64,000 nt of DNA from Astropecten irregularis (lineage: Eukaryota; Echinodermata; Asteroidea; Paxillosida; Astropectinidae), in NCBI GenBank assembly GCA_963971285.1, contig OZ020248.1, positions 558,001 to 622,000 on the forward strand. Direction: 5' to 3'. Numbering within the stretch: the stretch's first letter is position 1; each line of letters begins with the position of its first letter. Shown one piece after another: positions 21,801 through 33,860 of the stretch. Both the position numbers and the translations under genes were made by a program. The notes under the pieces are model-generated. The model was not told the DNA's origin and ran no database searches. It saw nothing but the letters and a program-made list of their open reading frames with translations.

Positions 21801-23672
21801 GCAATGCCCGAGGGCACCAAAGCAATGATCAAGGGGACCAGGGCGATTTTGTTCAGTTGGCACTAGGAAGCTCATGCCCTGGGCACCAAGGCCAAGGGCA
21901 CCAAGGCAATAACCAAAGGTACCAAGGCGATTACTATAGGGTACCAAGGCAATAACCAAAGGCACCAAGGCGATTACTATAGGGCACCAAGGCAATAACC
22001 AAAGGTACCAAGGCGATTACTATAGGGCACCAAGGCAATAACCAAAGGCACCAAGGCGATTACTATAGGGCACCAAGGCAATAACCAAAGGTACCAAGGT
22101 GATTACTATAGGGCACCAAGGCAATAACATGGGGCACAAAGGCAATGACCAGGGACACCAATGTGATATTTTAGTTGCCACTGTACGTGAAGTTCAAGCC
22201 CTGGGCATCTTTGATACCAATTGTCATCACTCCGCCAACTTTAATACAACATTGAAATTTTTCTTTGTGTCTTTTTCTCCTTGCATGTAATTCATTGTGA
22301 AGATGTCCAAGCATACAGACTTAATACAAGGCGAATGTCCTGCTACCGTCGTGCCATGTACATACCAAGAAATAGGATGCGATGCTAAGGTAAGAATTCT
22401 TACGATTGCATTATTTCCTTCTGAATGGGAAAAGACACATCTGTGAAAGTTTTAACTTCCTAAGGTGCGTAAAAAATAGCCTGAAAAACCTGCCCTAGTG
22501 AGCACCATCCAAGCAACTCGAAGCCCCCCTTTTTCAGTTAGATACTCACATTGTACACTTCAACCTTTTTTTTGGTACAGATTAAGCGCAGTGAATTATC
22601 AGCCCACCACAAGGGGGCCACGGCCGACCACATGAAGCTCCTCATGACCCAGGTCACTACCCAGAAGGCCTTGCTGCAAACGCAAAGCATCTCTCAGACT
22701 GAGAGCAGCAGAACGTGCCATCGGCTCTTGTCTCAAATGGAGGAGATGAAAAGGTAAATGATTTCTTCCGTTTGGACGTTTTTCCTTGGGGGTGGGGGGT
22801 GGGGGGCCTGACAACGACAAATCAGATTGTAAAAAAGTCAGATTGTAATTACGGTAATCCTTGACAATTTAATGGTCTTCTGAACAATATCTTACAGTGA
22901 ACTATATATCTTTTGTAATAACAAATGATGAATATTAAATATTAATTTTATATTCATGATTAATTGCGGTACCAGCCGCGATATTGGATTCGATTTACCC
23001 CGCTGACCCCAGCTAGCTCTGTGGCCTAGCGGTATGGCATCTGCACTTATTAAGTAGGAGGTCGTGGGTTCGAATCTCACCCATATTCATTCTCTCAGCA
23101 CCAACTTCTAATATCCATGATTTTCAATATTTACCAACAGAAGTCTCATTGAGAAAGACCGGCTCCTAAACCAGCAAGTTGAAAGGATCAGCTACTTGGA
23201 GAACACCAACCACAGCGGACGTCTGCACTGGAAAATTGACCTCGATGCTCACAGCAAAGGCAGCAGTACCACAACGCGGTTTCTCAGTCCGCCATTCTAC
23301 ACCAGCCGGCCCGGCTACAAGCTGCGAGCCTGTCTGGAGATCGACGGCCATGCCACACGCAACACCACTTTCACTTCGCTGTTCATTGTGCTGCGGCCTG
23401 GTGAATTCGACGACAGGTTACACTTCCCGTTTAACGCCAAATGCGGTGTGACGTTGTTTGACCAGTGCGAGAATCCGCACGGTCGCTCGGACTTTGTGAC
23501 CTCAATCACCTGCAGTAACATGCCCCGTGCTCACGAGGGGGACATTCGGGACCAGTTCAGGGGTCGTCTTAGGTTCATGCAGACTGATGATTTGATTAAC
23601 GGTTGTTTCTGCAGTGGGGGTATGCTCTTCATGCAGATTGATGTTGATGTGTCTCGCTCACTCAAAATCTGA
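18816..23672 (+). CDS. TRAF6: TRAF6, complete, eight coding exons, 464 aa
   Basis: TRAF6 is a RING-type E3 adaptor that builds K63-linked ubiquitin chains downstream of IL-1/Toll-like receptors and some TNF receptors. Coding exons: 18816-19018, 19541-19598, 20174-20278, 20714-20872, 21608-21685, 22303-22389, 22581-22753, 23141-23672; phases join throughout (1395 nt with stop). The RING has C39, C42, C54, H56, C59, C62, C75 and D78, including the CPVD ending seen in TRAF6. Cys/His-rich TRAF zinc fingers follow (exons 3-7, e.g. [31 protein letters not shown]). A coiled coil spans roughly 255-310 and a C-terminal MATH/TRAF-C domain about 314-458 ([18 protein letters not shown]). The lead sequence [19 protein letters not shown] is nearly the vertebrate TRAF6 sequence, which makes this assignment firmer than other TRAFs. 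Slightly shorter than human (522 aa), with a shorter tail after the MATH domain. Confidence 0.94.
19212..19382. mobile_element. Foldback element with GAAACGTC hairpin, copy 1 (TRAF6 intron 1)
   Basis: Terminal inverted repeats of about 42 bp (19212-19253 against 19340-19382; inner words GTATAACACTCTTT and AAAGAGTGTTATAC) enclose a core with GACCAGAGCACACTGATCGAAACGTC and a GGTCCTTCTCAGGACC hairpin. Related copies: 38220-38372 and 57147-57389. Confidence 0.65.
21031..21280. mobile_element. GGCTCC-bearing foldback MITE, copy 1 (TRAF6 intron 4)
   Basis: The left end (...CTCAAAGCTTGGCTCC) is an imperfect inverted repeat of the right end (GGAGCCAAACTTTGCAAAGG). The body has a short GGCTCC/CAGCTC run, then CATTTCGTAAATCCATTCTA and a segment ending in a TATATTTTCATCATAT-like word, shared with copies at 40962-41310 and 46698-46988. 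Confidence 0.65.
21741..22170 (+). repeat. 21-bp minisatellite in TRAF6 intron 5
   Basis: About 20 imperfect copies of a 21-bp unit of the form GGGCACCAAGGCAATGACCAA, partly in a 42-bp higher-order register in which CAAGGCAATAACC alternates with CAAGGCGATTACTATAG. The reverse complement of the unit is the repeat at 36842-37160 in TOP3A. Because 21 is a multiple of 3, the array opens long spurious frames. Confidence 0.85.
23012..23085 (+). repeat. tRNA-derived SINE-like fragment in TRAF6 intron 7
   Basis: Contains a tRNA-type A-box region (TGGCCTAGCGGTATGG) and a B-box (GGGTTCGAATC) at normal spacing, but no pairing acceptor stem, so a tRNA-like SINE head rather than a gene. Confidence 0.5.
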
Positions 23673-24347
23673 AATGTATCCGTTGCAATATGTCACTGTG
23701 CAAACAAAGGGACCACAATTGTGATAGATAAAACCCTTTAATAGTGACACGTCAAATTAATGAAGTACCGGTATATTTTTTATACATTTCACGTTGTTCC
23801 AAACATTTTAAGCGAGCACCTATAAGGTAGCTGGTTTTCTGTGGGTGCGGGTATTTTGAATACAGTGCTGTAAAAACAAAAATATATTTTGTTTGTTTTG
23901 AGAATTGTTATGGAATAATTATAATAAACAAAATTATGAAGAAAACAGCTTCTAGAATCTGTGACAGCAAATGCCCTTATATTTCAATATTTGAACCACT
24001 CGACCAATCACAAATTTATGGCATGTAGTTTTAACTTAAGAGGAGAAAATTTTTATTATTATTTATTATCTTAAATGTGACTACTTTGTGAATTCTGTTG
24101 TAAATGTCATTGTAAAACTAAATTATCATGTTATGTATTTATTTTGGCATATATTGTCTGAACCTTTTTAAGTCGTGAAGTTGTGACAGTAAAGAAATCG
24201 TATTTGTAGTAAACTCTTGTTTTTCAAGTAAAAAGATGTATTTTTCTATATTTATTTTGAATATTCCATAATTTTATAATTCAAATTTCATACTTGTGTT
24301 AAATGTTAATTTTTTATTTATTGAAATTAAATGTGATGTGTTGATAA

Positions 24348-24353
24348 AATAAA
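24348..24353 (+). terminator. TRAF6: Candidate TRAF6 polyadenylation signal
   Basis: AATAAA 676 bp after the TRAF6 stop in AT-rich 3'UTR-like sequence; another AATAAA lies at 23923-23928. Which one is used cannot be decided here. Confidence 0.4.
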
Positions 24354-24596
24354 ACATGTTTTTAATATAACTCTTTTGAAAATGGTGTTTGTCACTTCAA
24401 TACAGGATTTATCAATTGCCGGAAAAAAAGTCAAGTAAAGTTATGAATTTTGCCGGAAAACAAAACTTCATTGAATTAGTATGTATATACATATAGGTCT
24501 TTCACACTTTTGGGTTGTGGAATGAAATAAGTTTAGGACAAGGAATGGACTAATTAAAGAATTAGATTCTCTCGGCCTTTTACTAGCTCATCCATC

Positions 24597-24790
24597 CAGT
24601 GGCGTCGCCAAGGGGGGGCCAGGGGGGGCACGTGCCCCCCCTGGAAAACCTCGTGCCCCCACTCGTGCCCCCCCCATTTGAGATTTGGGTTGGCTAAAAA
24701 AAATATAATATATATTATTGTAGTGCCCCCCCAACAATTGCTAGTGCCCCCCTTGTGCCCCCCAGACTCAAAAGTCTGGTGACGCCACTG
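24597..24790 (-). mobile_element. hAT-type MITE with perfect 8-bp target duplication, copy 1
   Basis: A 194-bp element with terminal inverted repeats CAGTGGCGTCGCCA / TGGTGACGCCACTG and very G/C-skewed ends. The 8-bp duplication CATCCATC occupies 24589-24596 and 24791-24798. CAGTGGCG termini with 8-bp duplications are typical of hAT elements. It lies between the TRAF6 3'UTR and the H3.3 promoter. Confidence 0.9.
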
Positions 24791-24798
24791 CATCCATC

Positions 24799-25620
24799 TA
24801 TCCTTCATAATAAATACACATACACTGTGGAGCTAGGAATCCCCATGCTATAACCAACCCTACCTCCAAAGTCAATATTAGGCCCACTACTCTGGCCATC
24901 CCCTATTTATTTCCTTTTAAAGCATTAATGAAAAACTTGGACAAAGAGAAATATAATTTTTCTTGAAACAACAACTACTGTATTATTATTAGAGTCAAAT
25001 AAACATAATTAATCCTCTGCTGGGAATATGTAGTTTATTGGTTTATGAGCTAACTCAAACTGATTTATTTCCAAAATACAAAAAAAACATGATCTGAAAT
25101 ATAGGGGGCCTACACCAACTTTTAAATGAAAATGACATCTTTGAAAAGAAAAATTTTTAAACATGAAAATAACTGAAATTTTACCCAACAATAAATGTTT
25201 TAGTATCTGTTGGAATTATTACATAATTCGTTTCGGGGTGAACCATAAACCAACCAATCAAATGAAACGAATCTCGCACTCTCACCACCCCAAGCTTCCC
25301 CTTCGTGAAGACGCAGTGTATTTTGATTGGATGATAGTTTGACTCCAAAAACGTCATGAATAATTGAATAATGAATAATGTTAATGCAGCGGCAAGAAAA
25401 TGAGTCCAGTATTTTGCAATTTTTATGACATACACCCACACCGAGAATCTAATTTTGATATTTGGACACTACATGGTAACATATCTTGAAATTCTCATCT
25501 GCATTTAACTCAAATTGTCCAAAAATCATCAAATAAACGCTAAAAACCGAGAGAGAATTATAACGTGTTAACTCCCATAGACAAAATTGTGGCAAAATCA
25601 GGATCCAGTGTATCGACAAT
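24799..25620. other. Spacer between TRAF6 and H3.3, nothing recognised
   Basis: AT-rich, without conserved coding potential. CCAAT words become frequent from about 25245 onward, approaching the H3.3 promoter. Confidence 0.5.
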
Positions 25621-25888
25621 CGTCCAATCAGAATCGAGAAATAAACACCAATCCGCCGTTAGCAGATCTTCCCTACTGACCAATGGGAAGCGATTCCATC
25701 AAGCAATCAACGAGTCCGTTGCATTTACCTAATTAATTCAGCCCGTTTGACCAATCAGGATGTACGACTCATGGCGTTTCGGTCCTTCATTGATAAAAAT
25801 AGAAAGCCTGCAATTTTGCACATGCTGATGGCACATTGTTGTTGAACGGGAAACGAGAACGACCGAGAGCAAGACGAAAAGAAAACAG
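25621..25888 (+). promoter_or_regulatory. H3-3: H3.3 promoter and noncoding first exon
   Basis: Four CCAAT boxes lie close together (25624, 25648, 25680 and 25750), followed by a TATA-like GATAAAAATAG at about 25792. The purine-rich segment after it ends ...GAAAACAG|GTGAAG, a donor at 25889, which fits a noncoding first exon. It would splice to the acceptor ...TTGCTTGACAG before 26633, nine bases upstream of the ATG. H3.3 genes in animals commonly have such an untranslated first exon. The transcription start is inferred. Confidence 0.55.
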
Positions 25889-26635
25889 GTGAAGATCGCT
25901 GTATTTCCTATGAAATCTTGTGTGAATATTAAAAGAAATTTGTAAAACTACCTTGCTAGATTGTGTGGGATTGGAGCTGGGGGTAATTGTCAATTCCAGT
26001 TGTTTTATTCTTGTGAATTTTGTCTAGACTAGTGCTGGTAAAATGAATGTAAAATTTGAATCAAGTCTAACGTCAACGAACGTATGTCACTCGTGAACGT
26101 TAGGCGCGCTTATCGGTTTGTGACACAATGACACGACACGTCTAGCTGATAGTGATAACGTTGGCGGTTGGAGTTTGCCTGTGTTGAATGCGTCATTTTT
26201 TAGCCATAGACATCGGCCTAGCCTCATTTATTGATTCACAATGCATTAATGTCAGTTGTAACCAATCTTGGCTTAGTGCAGTACGTAGGCCCTACTGAGA
26301 AAATGAGAGTGAGACAGAGTTGGAGAGTGTGACCCCCCCCCCTCAGTTATAAAGCCCCAGCATTTGTTTGATCATGGCGGTATCAAATAAAGGAATAGAT
26401 AAGGTTGGATGGAAAAAACCTTGTTCAGTTCACATACAATTATCATGGTTATTGTTGTTTGTGTGTACAGACCCAGTGTTGCGCAATTCACAGTCCCGTT
26501 CGTCCATCATCTGATCATGTCCATCCATCCCAATTCCGGGCATGCTTACTGTGTCTGGTTTTGTGCATTGCACAACAAGTCATCACATTTTGTCTTTAAT
26601 TCATTAAACATTTTATACTTCTTGCTTGACAGTGA

Positions 26636-27175
<540 letters not shown>

Positions 27176-28985
27176 AGGACCTGGAAATGAAAACTTAGTG
27201 GAAAGAATGCATCACCTTGACACCATTTAAAACACGGGTGGACACTGGACAGAGCCTCAAACATTGTTTCACAATGCTTTTAACGTTAAACATTTTGCAG
27301 GTGGCTTCAAATTCTTCTGTTGCAATTTTCATGCTTAGAAATGTGGGAAAGAGTTCTGCTGACGGACAACACTAGTTTACCACATCTAAACCCTCCCCCA
27401 ATTTTCCTACCATTTATTACCTCACACTAAACACCCCCACCCGCCCCCGCCAAACAATGGTCCCTCCTGAACATAAATATTCAACAGCTCCAGTGCCCTT
27501 TGCCCTCTGTCATGCGCACCACACATAAGTTCACAGATAGAAAATGGCTGCTCCCGTTGTGCGCTACTGATCCGAAGTGTGAGTCCAAAATACCCCGTAA
27601 AACTCACTTTCCAGATGTGCTACCCAGCTTTCCACTCCTGAGATTGAAGTTGGTCCTAACTTGTATCCAGTAAGTTAACTTTTAGAGGATATAACTTTGT
27701 TTCCGTCATGGCCGTCAGCGGAATTCTTGCCGGATCAATTTATGTTACCAAATATGCCTGAACTACTTACATTGGTATCTTTTATGAATATGCATTGATT
27801 TTTGCTGTTGCTAATCCTGTGAAAATTTGGCAAATTAAGGTAATTCAAGATGGAGTCTGCCAAATGGAAGAATTTCACCCAAGTTCATTTCACTACTTAA
27901 CCTGTTTTCACTCTGAACTTCTTGAGAATTAATCGTTATTCATTTTTTGCTGGCTTTGTCAGCCCCTTGAGTTTTAGTGGCAGCATGTAGATGCATTCTT
28001 TTCTCTATCTCCTTAAAGTTGTGCAAATCAGATCAATTTTTATTTGTCGCTATTGATAAGACCTCCCTGATGATGGTCATTGGATGTGTCTCAGAATTCA
28101 TTTGTAAATATTTGTCCCCTCTGGTATTTTGGAGGTTCTTGGTACTATTTTCCAGAACATATTTTACTATTATAATTACTCTTTAATATATCCATTCAAA
28201 ACCAGGTCTGCTTGATAAGATGGGAAGGATTTTGTTACTCTACAAACATTCATCAACCAATTAGTGTTTTTGTAAAAAAAAAAGAAATTGTCTTTTTTTG
28301 TCATGTGGTAATCTTAATTCCCTTTCTATATTTTACCAAGGTATACTGCATTTTTAAATCCTGTGCACACGAGTGATAAAGGCCGGTGCCTGGAATGAGA
28401 TAACACTTGACCATACTTCTGTTTTTGATATCCTGTAAAATTAATAATCAATGCCATTTGGGACTGAAGAGGTAACTGTAACCCCAAGGTAATTCTCATT
28501 CTGGGTAAAAAAAATAAGGAGAAACATTCCCGATTATTCTCATTGCTGTTGAATTTGAGCTTGAAATATGCCTACTGGTTTCTCATTGTTTGTGGTTTTT
28601 AAACTGAACAAGAACATTTTTCAGAAAATCAACCCATTTTTTAAGATATAATATTTTTTCTTATTTATATTTTGAAACTTCAGAACAAGTCAATTACTTT
28701 TATGCCCCATGTTTCTTTTTAAGTGATACACGTACTGTCAAGTTGATATCCAACATAAAGTGCCGCCTCTGTACTCGGAACTCCTCACTTTCAGTGGGTT
28801 TGGAAACTGCTTATCATGAAGCTTTTTCCGAGACAAGAAGTGATTTGTTATGTTGGATTGATATTTCGCCCCATTTTCTGTGTTGTATATAAATGTAATT
28901 AGGATAGGTGACATCTCATGTTTTTCACAAGATGGTAAAATGTTTTAGAAGTCCACTTGAGAATAAACTTGAACATCATCACTAA
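27176..28985 (+). other. H3-3: H3.3 3'UTR, ending near AATAAA at 28962
   Basis: About 1.8 kb of AT-rich noncoding sequence after the H3.3 stop, with AATAAA at 28962-28967 followed by a T-rich stretch (GTGTTTTTTTTTATTTT). A long AU-rich 3'UTR is usual for H3.3 mRNAs. The extent is inferred from the signal only. Confidence 0.5.
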
Positions 28986-29468
28986 TCAATGAAGTTGTGT
29001 TTTTTTTTATTTTAATGTATGTACATGTTGAATTGATTAACATTATTTTCATTTAGTTTTACAAAAAAGTAGTTAAGTACATGTACTTGTAGTTGTAGGT
29101 TCGGCAATTATTAGCCTTTTCGAAGTACGGCGGACACAATAGGAGGCCGCTGTTTGAAGTGGGTAATTTGAGTCTAAGGATTTTACCCAAACCAAACTGC
29201 GCCCTCCTATCTATTATGTCAGGCATGCAACTTTTCCTCAGATCAGCCGATTTCCTCTTTTTTCACTTCAATTTTATGCCATTGAAAATAGAAAAACACT
29301 GCACAAAATATGGTAAATATTGAAATTTCCTCGTTCTGGGGTAAATCTGAGTTGCTTGCTTGTGTGTCCGCCATACTTCTAAAAGGTTAATGGTCACACG
29401 TGCCACTTTTTGTTGATTCACCACCCATTAAAATGAAGCATGGTTCATCGTGCATTTCACAATACATG

Positions 29469-29610
29469 TAGTGTGCCACCATGAGTTTGCAATGCATTGA
29501 CCAATGTGTCGACAAACAGCGCATCCTTCCACATGTGAGTTTGTTGACAAACATTAATACCTCTCATTGTGACTGACCAATGCATTGAGAAATCATGGTG
29601 GCGCACTATA
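29469..29610. repeat. Foldback element, arms about 32 bp
   Basis: TAGTGTGCCACCATGA...GCAATGCATTG (29469-29499) is the inverted counterpart of CAATGCATTGAGAAATCATGG...GCACTATA (29578-29610), with secondary inverted words GTCGACAAAC / GTTTGTTGACAAAC between. A small MITE-like palindrome in the spacer between H3.3 and UQCC4. Confidence 0.55.
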
Positions 29611-31107
29611 GTGAATTGCTCGACAAACAATAACAATTTATAGTGTACTCTCACTAAATTGTCATTTCTTCAGCACAAAATGAACTTGGAAAAACACTTT
29701 TCATTACATTTACCGGGGTAACCCTATTGATTTCATACTAGAGACCTTCAAAAGATCTTATTCACTGCAATGTACAGGTAAATTGGGCTGCGTGGGAAAC
29801 CAATTGTCCAGAATCCAGATCTAGGTCGTGCTGCTGAAAAGCACACTCACTAGACAGCCGGCCATGCCATAACCCTCAAAGCCCATTTCATACACAACTT
29901 GGGACATACTGTACTTGTCAAACTTTACTGTAATAGGGCTGTAAGTTTACGAATAATTTTGTAACCGGTTACCCGTCTGTTTTTCGGTTATGGTTACGAT
30001 TACCAGTAAAACAAAGAAAACAAAGAAAAACAAAGAAATAGTAAGTTTGTGTCTTTTAGGAACTTGGTTGACAACATTCTTTTGTCAAAACATTTTGCAG
30101 TAGAAGACATAGCAAAATGTCTGGCCTTTGCTTTGCATCAGCCTGCTGGTCCAATTTTCAAAAGATTGTGGTAATTTGTGCTCACCGGCCCTAACTTGAC
30201 AGTTTTTTCTTTGTGAACTCTAGAAGTGTCTATGTTTCAAAAAGAAGAGGCCATTAAAAAGAAACTTTTCGATTAACCTAACTGGGAAAATGTACCCGGG
30301 TACCCTTTCGAACGGTCGGTTAACCGGATACAAACTGCAGCCTTATACAGTATGGACAAGTTTAACAATAGAGGTTATGTCTGTTGAAAACAAAACACAA
30401 GGGGCTTTTCCAATATAATATAAAATGATATAAATGCTTCATCAGAACCTAAAACACAGCAAGACATCTGGTAAAGCTAGATCTTACATTTTACATACTC
30501 GTAAAGAGTGCACCTTTAATCTTAAGTCACATGACTTAATTATTATGTTTGTGTCACAAAGAAATGACATTTCTAACATTGATATTTGAGAAACCACTTG
30601 TTTGACCGGAAGTAGAGGTCACAGAGGCCAAGCAATGTGTCACAAAGAAAGACCTTCCCTAACTTTGACATTTGTAGCCAAAGAAGCAAGATCCCAGCTC
30701 TTACCACTTTTGAATGATTTTTGAAAAAAAAAACGAAGCTAAAAAAGCCAGAAAAGGAATAACAGGTGTACGGATTCGGGATACTGGTAGAGTATATCGT
30801 CATGTTATCCCACAATTGGTACATACAAGATTAAAATCCAGTTTGTACTTGTATAACAGCTGCAAGGATCACAACAGCCGCAGGGAACTAAAAGTATAAA
30901 AGCATTCACAATTTCATTTTTGTTATGCTAAAGTTAAAGTTGCCATGCATGATGAATCATACGATAAATGTTACTTCACAGTAAAACCTTGCTCCTTGGG
31001 ACTTTGCAGGAACCTTGTAATGACAGGAACCTTGTGTCATCAGGAATACAAACAGAGCATTGGTGCTTAAAAATGTTCCTTGTTATAAGCAGAATGTTGT
31101 TTGAACA
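29611..31107. other. Spacer between H3.3 and UQCC4, nothing recognised
   Basis: AT-rich spacer with no conserved frame, RNA gene or resolved repeat on reading. Confidence 0.45.
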
Positions 31108-32305
31108 GGGGTCGATTTCACCAAACTCTTCGTAACTTACTATCAATCGTAGGACTTTTGATGCATTGAAGCCTTACGAAGTTACGTGGGACATACCAGG
31201 GATGCCAGACTTCCGGCAATTGCCGGAATTCCGGCTTTTTCATATTTTCGGAAAAAGCCTCCGGCCGTCGGCATTTGTGGTTCGGAGCGACAATAAACAC
31301 TTGCCAAATTACCGAAACTACCAATGACACAGCGCTTTCTTTTTTCAGTTTACATTTTCCGAAAACCATGCTGAAAAACAAACACTAAATACTGCATAAA
31401 TCAGTGAAATCTCAGAAATATACCGATAAAAGTGAAAGAAAATGCCACCTTTTCTGCCGTAAAGCGCTGAAACACCGCACTGGGGCGTAAAACATACAAA
31501 GCGCATACGGTTGACAGAGCCCACACAACGGCAGACATATCTCGATCGCACGGTGACTACACAGCGACCACGCGGTGTGCTGTGTGCTGTGCACGATGCA
31601 TGGTTTGTTGCGGTCGGAATTAATAGACTTGTCTTGGTCCTTGCATTACTTTTTTACGTACGCTGAATGGGTTGTGATGGTGTATTAGTCATAAGAGGGC
31701 GCACTACAAACAGCGATCGAACGTCTTGGATCAAGACTACGTATGTACAAAATGGCTGACCATGCGGTCTGGTGAAATCGAAGTCGAAACGATCGCGCGG
31801 CGTACGTCAAAATGTAGCCAGCGTTTTCGTGGAAATTATACCGGTAACTAGGGTTAATACTATTAGGTGTAGGGCCTATTTATTATTTCGTTTGTTCGGT
31901 CATTTTTTTTGATCGATCGTTTTGTAATTTGAATGGCTGGTGATCTTTGGAGTAAAGTTGTAACGTTCCTTATCTGCGTTTGTGAATTTCTGTTGCCGTT
32001 CGGCCGCTATTTTTTTTTTTTTTTTTAGAAAAATTTAGGGCCTACGGTCTCACGGTTTTGTTGGTTTTTAGCTTGACATGGATTAGTGTTCATTATGTGT
32101 ATATCATAGGCGCTTTTTTTACGTCCGGTGCGCGCGTGTCATGCGTGCCTGCATATATATTCGCCTACTTTATCCATTCCCAAAAAAATTCCGGCCCTGG
32201 ACTGATAACCCACTGGCATCCCTGGACATACCCCCTACGATGGGTTATCCTTCATAACTTAAGTTACGATCGATCACAGGGCTTCGCCTTCGTGAAATTG
32301 ACCCC
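31108..32305. mobile_element. MITE with GGGGTCGATTTCAC ends, split by a nested insertion
   Basis: Left end GGGGTCGATTTCACCAAA (31108) and right end TTCGTGAAATTGACCCC (to 32305) are inverted repeats. Joined across the insertion at 31198-32223, the element would be about 163 bp after removal of one duplication copy's worth of flank, close to the intact 140-bp relative at 45421-45560. A degenerate relative lies near 55013-55255. Confidence 0.75.
31198..32223. mobile_element. 1.03-kb non-autonomous DNA transposon nested in the MITE
   Basis: Ends AGGGATGCCAG / CTGGCATCCCT are inverted repeats, and inner sequence CTTCCGG...CCGGAATTCC at the left is matched by AAAAATTCCGGCCCTGG at the right. GGACATACC is present at 31189-31197 and 32224-32232, a perfect 9-bp duplication (7 bp if the ends are read as CAGGG...CCCTG). 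No transposase frame is present. The superfamily is uncertain; 9 bp would suit Mutator or Merlin. Confidence 0.8.
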
Positions 32306-32351
32306 AGTGCTCTTATTAACGAGGTTATGCTGTGAAAAAAACCCAAGCAAA

Positions 32352-32357
32352 TTTATT
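32352..32357 (-). terminator. UQCC4 polyadenylation signal overlapping the stop codon
   Basis: On the minus strand the end reads GAG GAG GAA TAA ATT, so AATAAA includes the stop codon. A GT/T-rich stretch (GCTTGGGTTTTTTT) follows 8-20 bases later, as expected of a downstream element. The 3'UTR may be only 20-30 nt. Confidence 0.5.
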
Positions 32358-33860
32358 CCTCCTCTTTTGTTGTATCATCTGGATCTTCTTGTAATGATGC
32401 AGTAGGGGTAGCTGTTTCAGTCTTAACTGGTTCTGGGAACAGACCGGGCAGGCGTTCGTGAAGATGAACCTCCAGCTGTCTGTCAATCTCAGTCTCCTTG
32501 CGAAAGAACACCCAAGCCATGAAGATGGTCAATCCAATACTGATGGGCGCCACCTTGTACCATGGTCGTTTCTTGTGCCTCCCATAACTGTTATGGACTG
32601 GCCAGTTTAGCGCCTTGCTAGATGTGTACGAGATAGGGACGTCATCATCATCTCCAACTCCTCCTTTGGTCGATGACGGCGTTTTGCTCGGCGTCTCCGA
32701 GGAGGAACATCTGTGCCAGCAGAGCTGAGGAAGCACTGTTGAGGTTTGGTGAGGTATTGTAGGCGTACATCTGTAAATCAAGAATAAGATTGTTTGGGAA
32801 GTTTTTTAGTAAAAGCTGCTTTAATGATGCGATAATTTTCAGTTTTCAATGTGACTGAGATGGTAACATTAAAATCTCAACATCCATTCTGTAAAATTGC
32901 ATCTGTCACTTGTATTATAGTGTAGCGCCTTCTCGAGTTCAGTGTACTACACTCAATATTACATAGTACATGTATAATTACTTTTAATGGGAGACTTTTG
33001 AGAAGTCTCATTTTGCTATCTCTGAGCATGCGTGGCCAATTGTGAGCATGCGTGCGTTGCTGTGCGTGTGGGTGCGCTGTTGATTGAAGACCGATGCTCC
33101 AAAGTCTCTCATTAGTTGCAATGATCATCATTCTTGGTCTACATGGAACTTTGTTTACATGGTCCACATTGACCAAGTGTTCTGTTCATCACAACCATAT
33201 CATGGATGATGGAGGATTTTACCTGTATTCTTCCATGATAATATATGTACATGTAATATGTATACATATATATTGTTAAGACATTTGACAAATAATTTGT
33301 AAACAATCATCAAATCTGCAAAAATAAGGCATACTATGAAAAGGTACAATTGTACTTAAAGCGATTGTAAATTTCCGGACCCTCCTGTGTTTTCATCATT
33401 ATTCACAGCATGCACAACGGAACGTATTTAAGGTCGTTTCGGTGTGATAAAAACACAGGATCATACTTCATAGACATAGTAATACTAATACTAATAGAGT
33501 GTCCCAAAGTTTACAATTGCCGTAGTTTGTACGAAATTCTAGAGCGCTAGCTATTTCTATATAAATTCAACAGCGCTGTACAATAAGTTTAAAACATAAA
33601 ATGGTAATGCACATAGACTCGGGTAGAAATACCTCAACACAGCAATAATCATGGATGCACAACTGAATACCCAGCTCCATGCACTCACACCACGTACACT
33701 ACACTGCACAGAACACTTTGACTTGTCTTTGACTGTTCGAGTTTTGACTTTACATTATGATTATAATTAAAACTTCAATAAATAGTTACCTGCTTCGATT
33801 CAACCAGCATCGTGACTGGGGAAACAACCTAACTGCACGACTCAAACCCTGTGATGTCAT
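32353..33860 (-). CDS. UQCC4: Mitochondrial complex III assembly factor UQCC4/CCSMST1-like, 162 aa
   Basis: Two exons on the minus strand, 33860-33790 and 32770-32353, joined in phase (71 + 418 nt). The N-terminal end is basic and without acidic residues (MTSQGLSRAVRLF...RCWLNRSR), a mitochondrial presequence type. The conserved core follows: an acidic stretch, PISYTSSKALNWPVHNSYGR, then KRPWYKV and one membrane segment (about 97-113, APISIGLTIFMAWVFF) followed by RKETEIDRQLE. This order (F/Y-T-S-S-K-A, W-V-H, R-P-W-x-K-V, one TM helix, K-E-T-E) is what I recall for the CCSMST1 family, named UQCC4 for its role in cytochrome bc1 assembly at the inner membrane. Identity rests on memory of the family, so it is less certain than the neighbours. 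It is divergent from TOP3A. Confidence 0.75.
32987..33112. mobile_element. TA-flanked foldback MITE, copy 2 (UQCC4 intron)
   Basis: Ends ATGGGAGACTTTTGAGAA and CCAAAGTCTCTCAT are inverted, flanked by TA at 32985-32986 and 33113-33114. The inner TGTGCGTGTGGGTGCGCTGTTGA... matches copy 1 at 10984-11110. It lies in the only UQCC4 intron. Confidence 0.65.

Noticed and set aside
23012-23085. Possible genuine tRNA gene in TRAF6 intron 7
   Set aside because: A- and B-boxes are present but the acceptor stem does not pair and there is no clear terminator; treated as a SINE fragment.
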